From positions 1 to 55,885 of the forward strand of contig SGPL01000187.1 in assembly GCA_004802705.1 (NCBI GenBank): a DNA stretch of 55,885 nt, written 5' to 3'. Position numbers and translations under genes: made by a program. The notes under the pieces were generated by a model that was given only the letters and a program-made list of their open reading frames with translations, was not told where the DNA came from and searched no databases. Shown piece after piece: positions 47,241-55,885 of the stretch (position 1 is the stretch's first letter; each line of letters begins with the position of its first letter). This stretch comes from Bondarzewia mesenterica (lineage: Eukaryota; Basidiomycota; Agaricomycetes; Russulales; Bondarzewiaceae).

Positions 47241-49951
47241 TATTTAGGAGCCAGAATATTTTCAATAGAAAAAAATATCAAATATATAAAAAAAAAGGGT
47301 AGACTGACAAAAATACTACTTTATAAAATTTGATATAAAATTTTATTATTAGCCAAAAACAGTCAATAAGTAAAATAGCATGCCAGTGTAGCAAATAAAA
47401 AAAAAAAAAAAAAAAACTTATCAAAATCATGTGATCAAAACATATCAAAAGCATGTGACAATAATGTATAATAAATTAAAAATTAAAAAAGTAGCTGCTA
47501 ATAATTATTGTAGTAATTTTATGCAGCTGTACATAATAGTACTTCGTTCAGACTGTTTAAAGTGCATTTAGTTATATTTGAAATGAATATAGCTCTCAGC
47601 ACAGTGCTGGACTGTTGTCATGCATGAAAATTATTCTGAACATAATTTATCATTCAGTGTCAAGATGTACAATATCCTTGAATGTAGGATAATATGAAAC
47701 TCTGAAAAACTGAAGATTCAATAACAAGTTCATAAACAATATCTAGGCATGAGCATAAAATGCTCCAAGATGGAAGATGACTAGATCCATAAAATGAACT
47801 CATCACATTAATAGCTGAGACCAGAAAGAACAGAGAAGAAGTCTGATGAAAGTCTGCACAGTAATACAAAATGCACCTACAAAGTCGACTATTGTATGTC
47901 TCATCACTCCATCAGCTTCTCCTCCTTCCCTTTCACTATATTCTTATGTCCAGACCTTAGATCTCCACACTACCACTTCCTACTGGTTATCTGCCATCAT
48001 ATGCACTCCCATTCTCAGTGCTTATTATGGACACCAAACTTAGCGCCATCATCTTAGAACTACTATCTCATCGGTCAATTGACTCCACTCATGCTGGCCA
48101 ATCAGCATTTATGCATGTCTCTATCATGCTCCCCTTTGGTAAAAGTGATGAATTTTCATATTCCCACTTGGTTTCTATCTGATTCACCTCACACTGTTCA
48201 ACTATTTTCTACCCTCATAGTTTTCCTCGCCCTCTCATCTTTTATTGTATTCCTAATTGGTGAGCTCCTCTACTGTGATAAACTACACGGGATTTTTCTG
48301 ATGTAATGCAACTCTGAACCAGAACTTTTGTGGATGAATGCTTCGCACCTGCCACCCAACAACTGGTTCATCTAACAACACCTCTCAAGTCTTTACTTCA
48401 TTATTTGAGCTCGACTCAGTTTCACTTTGCATCACTGTAAAATCATGCAGTGGATGAAGAAGGAGATGTTGTGGACTGCTCTGAGGAAAAGAAATGGTAA
48501 GGGGATGGTATGAGAAGGTATGGAAAGATATGTCCCATCAAAACTAGGACTCTCAGCACTCTTTAATGATCTCATTGATCATACAGATGAGCTGATCATT
48601 TAAATCTGCAAGGCATTATCTGTGTGTACAAATACTCCAGGGTCAAGATTATCATCCTAATTTGCAAAAAGATCTTATCTGGACATTTATTTGTACATCC
48701 CTCACACTCTTTCTTATCTTTTTCTACTTAGACTCAGTATTGGCAATTTTTTATTCATTTCTTCGCTCGCTCATTTGTTTCATGGGCATGCTCATCCTCC
48801 CTGCTCTTTACCTTTTCTTTTAGCATGCCCTCCCCAGCTCTCTTACAAAAAGAAACCAATGGAATCTCAAATTTTCCCTGTCTGCACTGATGCAGTGAAA
48901 AATAGTTTTCAACTTAGGTATGATTTAGATTTTCCTGCTTTCTCAAAATATACCTATTGTTCGATGGGATTGTTTTTTTGGGAGTTTGAGATGTGTTTAT
49001 AGTGCAAATATTCTTGAGCTCAGGAAATAGTGGTGGTGTTGGTAATATCTCCTTGTCAGAAGAAGAGGCAACTAGAAATGAGTGCGAACTGAATTTTCAG
49101 TTCAAGAGTATGAGTTCAGACAGAAGATTCTTCAAGCTACAGAATGTTGATATATTCAGGTGTTGCAATACGAACAACACTATGACTGAATACAAGTATA
49201 TCTTAAGAATACTCAGTAGCAACCTTAGGATTTACGACCTAGCTGATTACTAAAGAGAACAGATAAGAAAAATGACTGGGGGAAAAGTTTTCTCCTCAAA
49301 AGCTCTCCTTTTATACCTTTCTGAATCCCTGCTTTGTAATCCAAGTTTCTCTCCTTCTTTTTCCTTTTAGAATATTCCTGCTTTATCATGATGTTTTCCT
49401 GAATTTTCTAGAATTTTCTACCAACTTCTTGCATTTTTCTCCTGTTTTCCTTCTTCCAAAGTTCCAGCAAGTTCTTCATCCTTTTGTGACTTTCTTTACC
49501 TTTCTGGCTCCTTTTGTACTAGATTATAAATTGTTCAAAATTCAGAATTAATGAATTTGTTAGTCATCCTAAATAACAGTAGTGGTTCAGATGTTTAAGG
49601 ATGAGCATACAAATGAGAGGGTGGAAATATTTCAAAATGAAGACTTTTCAGAAATACCTGCTCAAATAAATCTCTAAAAATCTGATTAAAATCTACAACT
49701 CAGAATAAGAATGTCCTTATCAAACTAAGCATGTAAAAGAGAGTGATAACTTGTAAAATGAGCTAGGACTTGAAGATCACAACTGCAAAAATGGTAATAA
49801 TCATGAGCCAAAGAGGAATTTGTAGTCTGCTTGCCCATTCTCATATTCTCTGTCTCCGTTTCCTATCAATTTCTTCTTGTAGTATGTCAGTAAGGGTTAA
49901 TACCAAATGAGTATGAGTGTTTTGATCCATGAATCCAAAGATGGCTAAATA
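47241..49951. other. AT-rich, CpG-poor repeat-like DNA
   Basis: Contains a 21-A homopolymer near 47398-47416, direct copies of 'aaaacatatcaaaagcatgtgac'-like words (47430-47460) and long stretches almost free of CG dinucleotides but rich in TG and CA. Frames are short and interrupted. I see no recognisable domain; probably decayed transposon DNA. Confidence 0.5.
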
Positions 49952-50278
49952 TCATCGAATTGGTAGAATGGCCGCCCAGCAGCTAGGCACTACCAGCATG
50001 CTTATTTCTCCATACTTCTCTACCTCAAACTCTACCCAAGACCTCTGATATCGCTTCACCCTCGACACAGTTCCATGCAGCAAAATTTCTTCATTGAAAA
50101 TGCTTCTTCGTGCTTCGATACAAATACTGATGTCTATTGGTCGAAGTGGTTCATCTAGAAGCTGCCAGATGCTCTCCATCTTCGGATGGGAATTTATAGT
50201 CATGTATGGATTGGGAACGTCAGCGACAGAGGGGGGCGCGATAAGAATAGGCATAGAAATAATGGATGATAAGCTCAC
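49952..50278 (-). CDS. Uninterrupted hypothetical frame in decayed region
   Basis: Minus-strand frame of about 108 codons: NPYMTINSHPKMESIWQLLD, EPLRPIDISICIEARRSIF, NEEILLHGTVSRVKRYQRSW, VEFEVEKYGEISMLVVPSCW, AAILPIR. The composition and alternating hydrophobic pattern look like a folded domain (possible beta-rich small domain), and CpG is less depleted here than around it. No family recognised. The upstream sequence (50279-50370) is Ser-rich and could hold further N-terminal coding sequence through a splice. Gene, relic or transposon-borne domain cannot be told apart. Confidence 0.4.
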   Translation of the reverse strand: MSLSSIISMPILIAPPSVADVPNPYMTINSHPKMESIWQLLDEPLRPIDISICIEARRSIFNEEILLHGTVSRVKRYQRSWVEFEVEKYGEISMLVVPSCWAAILPIR

Positions 50279-51057
50279 TGTGATGGGATCATTCGAGCTT
50301 CTTGTTTCAGAAGTAGAAGTGATAGAAGATGAGACACAGATTTAAACGATGAAGTGGAAGACATAAGGCTCTGGAACGAATGTGGGTTTGTGGTATAAGG
50401 AGTGAAGATAGATTTTGAGTGTTTTTATTCTAGAGCAATGAGCGACTCGCATTGCTCTTCATTCATTAGCCGAGTTACGGCATTTCGGCTAATTTTTCTA
50501 TATGTTTATGGCCAAAACCATATTTGGGCATGACAGTGCACGTCTTTAACTCATCTTATACATATGCACAAGTTTCTTTCATTTTCTTATATGTTGGACT
50601 TGCTTTTTTTAATTTTCTCTATTCTTTTCTACCTCAAGACTTTGTCTTAAGGTCACACTTGCCCTTCACCTTCATTCATACCTAGCTACTGACTTTGTTG
50701 GACAGAAACCCCCCACTCAGCAATTTTCTTTTGATTTCTTTCTTTACTGCATGTAAGTTAGCAAAAGTCAGTAAAATGGATATTTGGGTTATTGCACGAG
50801 AATCCTAATTGAGGTCTGATAAGGTCATGACCAATTGACCTATAGACCTTAAGTGTGTATATACCATGAATTGCACAACTACACAAAGCTGCATGGCTCA
50901 GCTGTGCAGATTTGGTCAATTTCACATCTAATTTAAAATTTCTTTCAAAAGTGTGATTGGCCCAAACATTTAAAACCAATCTAGCCTCTTTCTTATTGCA
51001 AATCATTCCCTTTGATTTGTAATTGATGTGGGTCACTCCATGGAGTTCAAGTGGATA

Positions 51058-51300
51058 CTGTTGGATCCACATCCTTATATTTGCAATTCTGATCCACTTT
51101 ACTGCTTATTAATGTAAAAAGCTGGAATCTCATTGGTTCAACCCAAGGAGTTTACTGTGGATACATTTCTGCTGTGTTTATCAGCACAGCCTCTTTTGTA
51201 CATATAAAAAGAGAGAGGAAATCCCTCAAACAATCCAGTCTATTATTCTAGTTCACTTTTCCCCCCCAAATCGACTCACTCCAAGGTCGTTCTAGTTTAC
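51058..51300 (+). mobile_element. LTR-like fragment
   Basis: Begins with 'tgttggatcc'. It contains a CCAAT-like 'cattggttcaaccca', a TATA-like box 'acatataaaaag' at about 51199-51210 and, downstream, a purine-rich 'agagagaggaaatccctca' transition typical of basidiomycete Gypsy/Copia LTR promoters. No second copy, primer-binding site or polyprotein was found in the window, so boundaries are approximate and it may be a solo or truncated LTR. Confidence 0.35.
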
Positions 51301-51608
51301 AAGCACATTACTCCTTTGAATGCTTATTGACTGACTTTTCAAAGGTGGCATTGCCCTCTTATTGAAGTCACTCTCAGGCTAGTAAATTCATCTTTATGCT
51401 TTAGGAAGCTTTATCCTAATCTGGAGGCAACTAGTCTATAAGGTTAGTATCTACTTCTATGAAGTATCTAAAAGCACATGGCTTCTCAGATTTTCATAGA
51501 ATCAGTTGAATTCTAGTTGATCTCACCTTCTGAGATTAAATCTTAGCTTGCTTATCTTCTTCATTGTCAGCATCTATCTGTATGCTGAAACTGAGTCTAC
51601 GTCACAAG

Positions 51609-51713
51609 TCTATACTGAATTGATATTTGAAGTCATGAAGTCTACACTGAATTCAAGTATATGTCATGAGTCTACACTGAATTCAAGTATATGTCATGAG
51701 TCTACACTGAATC
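51609..51713. repeat. 30 bp tandem repeat, ~3.5 copies
   Basis: Unit 'gtctacactgaattcaagta' + 'tatgtcatga'. Perfect copies at 51641-51670 and 51671-51700, a partial copy to 51713 and a diverged copy from 51609. Surrounding sequence repeats the words 'agtctac' and 'gtccagtcca' at shorter scale. Confidence 0.85.
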
Positions 51714-52622
51714 AGTCTATTTGAAGTCTACGTTATTGAAGTCCAGTCCAGTCCAGTCTACGACATAAGTCTATGCTGAATTCACTGTCTACATCTACAT
51801 CTTATACTTTTGATTCAGTTCATGATCACGTCTACGTCTTTTTATTTTCTTCCTGCCCAGTCGATCTGATTCTGCTGAAGCTTCTATCAAGCCCAAAATC
51901 TTTCACATTCATCTGTGTTTATCCCCAGTGAATTCCTTTGACTTCTCCAGTCTAATTTATCTCACTATCCATCCCTTGACTATACCTCTTTAGCTTCCCT
52001 TGAGCATCTAGGGCATACTGTCTCTTCGAGTCTAGTCAAGCAATAAAATAGACCTCCTCTAAGAACACCCAGACTATTCTCCAAAAAATGTCAATTTTGA
52101 GCCAGCCTGAACACTTGAGTTTATTTTACCTATCAAAGTCAGTTGTTGTAATTTGAGTGCACTTACTTGTGCCTCTCACATCTTCTCAATTTCTTTAGAA
52201 TAAATTTACAGTGTAATACTATGAATCTATCTTTGCCTTCATGCTGAGTCTTGCTGAGTCTATATTTATGGAGTCACGAGAGTCATGTGCCACTGATAAG
52301 CACCTATAAATACCTAGCTCAAAGTACATGGCTTTATCTCAAACCACCCTCTCTTTTAGTATATTTATCACTATAGCAACTATTATAGTCATAACTCTGA
52401 AACTTAGCCCTTGTAATTATTGGGCAAAATGAACAGACAAGAATTCCAGAGGCTTAAAATACTGGTATACAATCTTGCAGTTCATCTTCTCTCGAGTGTC
52501 ACACTTTAATATTTTTGCTCATTTTTTACTGACCTCCAGTGTGGACTGCTCGATGGTATAGCTCAATCACAGACCTTCTAATCACTTCTCAAGTCAGAGC
52601 ATGCATCACTCCTATATCATCC

Positions 52623-52979
52623 CTATATTTCCTCGACTGAGTTGATTATGATAGCACATGCATCATGACAGACCCTGGCCTTATTATCGATGTTGATTTT
52701 GATAGCACTAATAAAACTGAGGAGCCTGATGTATTGGAGCTGCTCGAGTTCGACAGGCCATGATACAGCATAATTGAGACATTCATGCTCCACCCTATCA
52801 AAATCTATCATATCTGCCCTCACAATAAGTCGCATACTTCCCTCAAAATGATCACATTCCCTGCTGTTCAGCCCATGCAGCACGGTGGTGAGTGTTTTCC
52901 TTGAGCATGCATCACATTCACTAAGCTGACAGTAGATCTCAATCTCAATCTTTTTACGCTCATAGATAGAGCATGTGTA
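52623..52979 (-). pseudogene. Hypothetical frame or relic exon
   Basis: Minus-strand frame of about 115 codons, open upstream of its first ATG: YERKKIEIEIYCQLSECDAC, SRKTLTTVLHGLNSRECDHF, EGSMRLIVRADMIDFDRVEH, ECLNYAVSWPVELEQLQYIR, LLSFISAIKINIDNKARVCH. It has Cys pairs (CDAC, CHDAC) and amphipathic helices and reads as real protein, but has no start exon, no recognised family and lies in CpG-poor repeat DNA. Likely an exon of a decayed gene. Confidence 0.35.
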
Positions 52980-53789
52980 AAGTACGGGGATGTTTAGAGG
53001 GGATCTTTGGTCGACATGGTCTTGCTGGCCTTTTTTTACTCATCTGTTCATCATTAACTCGTGTCAATCTTTATTTCTACTTTTTATTGACCATCTACTC
53101 TATGAGTTATGGCTGTGCTGCACTTTTATGTACAGTATGCTTGTAGCCTTTGATGTTTGAACACTTTTCCTTTTTCACACACTATGATCGTGTAGTATAA
53201 CTAAATAAAACCAATCACATTTTCTGAATTTTTAATAATAATTTAACACTCTGGCATTATAGACTCATTTGCCAATGATGACGTCCTTACTGATTAGCAA
53301 GACTATGGCAACTGGGATAGGACTACTTATCATCTTGCTTGCAAGTATAAGGTGTAAGTGTAATGCAAGGTCTCTACACTATAGAAAGCATGGCTAAGAT
53401 TATATAATAGATTTTGAGTCCTTGAAATAGAAAGAATGTACAATTTGGGACAATGAGACTCCATAAAATACTCCATTATAGTTTCTTCCTTAAATACTTT
53501 GTAATGGTCTTTGTCATCACTGTTAGGTGTTCTCTCTACTGCAGTAACATTTGTTAAAGTCTACGTTCTTCTCTCAACTTCTCCATTGCCCAAGAGCAGA
53601 TTCAGAAAGTTGCTAGCTATAAAAAAATATATGTGAGCCATTGACAGAGATATAAAGCAGTGATGTGTACTGCTCACATGTTCAATGAGGGTTTGTTTAG
53701 TTGCTCTTCATATTATTTGTTAGGAGAGGGCCACTGTATTGCATGGCATGAATGATTCTCACCTCTTTTTAATTTAATTTTAAAATTCT

Positions 53790-55885
53790 AAAATAAAATT
53801 CATCAAAGTCTTGAATAAATTAATATTGAAGCTGATCTTTCATCTAATGAGTGTAATTGAGTTTGTGTAATCTCTGAATACATGTTTTCAAATATGCATT
53901 CTCCATTCATGAATATACTATTATATGTCCATACATTACAATCTTTAGAAATTATTTTTGCAATAAAGTGATTAGATCCCTAGTAAATAATGCATCTTAA
54001 TTGATATATAGTTGTGTCAATTATTATATTGAGATCAAAGTCTCCAGCTATTTGATTAACTTCTAAGTGAAAGGTAATAGGTAGATGTTTGAGTATAGTT
54101 GCTCTTTGAAAATTATTAATACAAAATACACATGATTTTTTTATCTTTCTTATCAAGTAATAATTTTACAATAGCTGCAGTTGAAAGATTTTTATGGCTC
54201 AAATCAGTATGTCATAAAGAACTTGTGATTAATGTTTCTTCAAATATTGAATTACATTGTTGACACTATAACTGAACTGATCTATATGATGATCCAAGCT
54301 TACATTAAGACATTATTCTGCATAATTCATAAATATCTGTGCCAATTGTTCTAGACATAGGAAATGAATTTTTATCAGCCTTATTCAATTGAAAATGTAG
54401 TCTGTCTCTTGCTTTATTGATGTCCACATTTGTTTTAATTGCTCTTTCAATCTCTTTAGTCAATCCATTTAGCAATAGATATTGCCTAACTTTGTGCTTT
54501 TATATGTCTTTATTTTCATTGTATATATGCATATATATTATAAACAAACTTCCATATGCACAGCTCCATATTGCAGCATTCCACTTGAATCCAACTAAAC
54601 TTGTTTGTTGAGCAACTTAAGTTCTATTTTGTTTTTTATTTAAGCTACTAAGTTCTTCTTATTCAAATTTGCGCTTTTCTAAAATCTCATCATCTAGCTT
54701 GATTTTTTTAGATTGTGATATAGTATCAGTTGTTTTCTTTTCTTTGATATTTTTCCTTTATCAACACTTAACTGTTCAAGATGTGTGAAACCTTATGCAG
54801 GTACATATGCATGTGTCAAGCTCTTACTTACATTGTTCACCTCATTTTGATCATTATCAATAGCTAATGTAGATGCTATTGGCAAAGTTTTCTTTGACTT
54901 GAATATCACCTTCCATTGTAGGTTTACATTTTCAGACTCTTCTACATTTGCAATAAATAGGCTTGACTTAGTTCATTTCAATGAATGATGAAGATGTTGT
55001 AGCACATAATTATTTTTTTTTCCATTGATGATATGCAGTAATAAGCTGATATCTAGTTTGACCTTAAACATCATATGGTAGCTTTTTCTCATATTGCAGA
55101 GTGGTAATCTCATTTAATATCTCTAACTCTCTAAATTCTTACTGCAAGTCACTAGCTTTCAAACCTCCTGTGATTTTTTTTTGCATCAAACCCTTATATG
55201 AGTATTGTTCCTTGCAAAGTTGATCCACGAGATAGACATGTATAAAATGATTGATGTGAGAAATAATTTTGTGGATCAACAACATTATATGCTCTTGTCC
55301 TTCCTTGTGATGCAAAGTTTGTCATTACAAAGTTTAGTACTAAAGAAACTTGAGTTTATTTAATATTGACTGTTTTATCATTAGGCAATTCACATTTGAT
55401 ATCAAGGGTTTGACTTGAAAGAAGAATCACATTTAATGGTAAGCCCTCAAGTTGTATTGCAGATGGTGGATTTATTAACTTTACAAATACTATATTCAAG
55501 CATGGATGTTCATCATCTATTCTATCATCTTTTCAATCAACTACCATTCCATCAGCTCCATTTGTGACACAATATTTAGTTACTTCATTACGTTTAATCA
55601 TCATTGGCAATCTTATACACAACTTCAATATTCTAGAATGATTTTTACTACAAGCATGTTGCAAATTCTAGATTCTTTCTTGCAAATCTTTAAAAATCTC
55701 ATTTTTATTATAAAGTGGATCAGAAACCTTCTTTTTATGTTGTACTTTTTTTATTATCATTATTTAGAGATGCCCATTTATCAATTGAATAAAATATTGT
55801 GATTTGTTGATTTGACTCTCTTGTAAATCACTCAGGGCCTAATTTATTGATTTTATCTCTATGTGCATTATATGATGTTATGATT
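53790..55885 (-). mobile_element. Decayed Pif1-type helicase transposon (Helitron-like), truncated by window end
   Basis: The minus strand carries a Pif1/RecD-like helicase C-terminus as found in mushroom transposons: LPMMIKRNEVTKYCVTNGAD, GMVVD*KD, PCLNIVFVKLINPPSAIQLE, GLPLNVILLSSQTLDIKCEL, VMTNFASQGRTRAYNVVDPQ, NYFSHQSFYTCLSRGSTLQG, TILI*GFD. Further downstream (toward lower coordinates) come LSHKNLSTAAIVKLLLDKK and FHLEVNQIAGDFDLNI, IIDTTIYQLRCIIYQGSNHF, IAKIISKDCNVW, resembling a transposon-linked cysteine-peptidase-like domain; that second assignment is weak. Stops fit Trp TGG to TGA and Gln CAR to TAR, i.e. C-to-T change on both strands. The Walker A part would lie beyond the right edge. 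Confidence 0.7.

Noticed and set aside
48030..48300. Possible retrotransposon polyprotein remnant
   Set aside because: Some protein-like words on the plus strand, but no RT, integrase or protease motif could be identified.
51135..51160. tRNA B-box-like 'ggttcaaccc'
   Set aside because: No cloverleaf can be drawn; the sequence is a CCAAT-like element in an LTR-type promoter.
1..55885. CRISPR arrays, bacterial operons or prophage
   Set aside because: The window is eukaryotic (introns, fungal genes); the regular repeats seen are minisatellites without conserved repeat/unique-spacer structure.

Overview
The window looks like nuclear DNA of a filamentous basidiomycete, most likely an agaricomycete mushroom. 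Genes are dense, carry many 50-70 nt GT-AG introns, and encode recognisable fungal housekeeping proteins beside families I associate with Agaricomycetes (polyporopepsin-like aspartic protease, DUF6533 membrane protein). No bacterial operon logic applies: each gene has its own promoter and the strands alternate.

Region 1 (about 1.8-17.5 kb) is a compact housekeeping block. It holds a long disordered RA-PH adaptor (+), the FACT subunit POB3 (-), alpha-actinin (+), cofilin (+), the mitochondrial porin VDAC (-), a Cdc25/arsenate-reductase-like rhodanese phosphatase (+), the cytochrome oxidase assembly factor COX20 (-) and a one-span mitochondrial protein (-). Alpha-actinin and cofilin are adjacent on one strand. 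Each shows a single-base disruption of its conserved frame, so either this copy is damaged or the assembly has indel errors. Region 2 (17.5-19.9 kb) has no gene I can support.

Region 3 (19.9-28.3 kb) holds a secreted aspartic protease whose sequence is peppered with about 20 ambiguous bases, a CHFR-type RING/PBZ ubiquitin ligase without an FHA domain, and a kelch-BTB protein of the Ral2/Mds3 type. Region 4 (28.3-32.6 kb) is a gene-poor gap. Region 5 (32.6-39.8 kb) contains pyridoxamine-phosphate oxidase (+), a class I fructose-bisphosphate aldolase (-, unusual for a fungus), a small one-span protein (+), a linker-histone-fold (H15) protein with long low-complexity arms (+) and a single-exon protein of an uncharacterised basidiomycete family (+).

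Region 6 (40.1-46.8 kb) is accessory. Two degenerate ~50 bp minisatellite arrays of the same family lie in opposite orientation. One sits inside a 1.65 kb element bounded by inverted repeats. After it come a broken UDP-glucose pyrophosphorylase (UGP1) copy with a nonsense codon, an internal deletion and a frame change, and a multi-exon DUF6533 membrane-protein gene whose 3' end runs into foreign sequence.

Region 7 (46.75-55.9 kb) changes abruptly to AT-rich sequence. The first ~500 bp carries GC-rich hairpins in an AT-rich background, as in fungal mitochondrial intergenic DNA (a nuclear mitochondrial insertion or an assembly join). The rest is CpG-poor repeat DNA with an LTR-like fragment, a 30 bp tandem repeat and, on the minus strand at the right end, a decayed Pif1-type helicase element whose stops are of the TGG-to-TGA and CAR-to-TAR type expected from C-to-T change. 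This end looks like heterochromatic transposon-rich sequence. I found no new multi-gene system. The most unusual items are the inverted-repeat element with its minisatellites, the mtDNA-like junction, the class I aldolase and the UGP1 relic.
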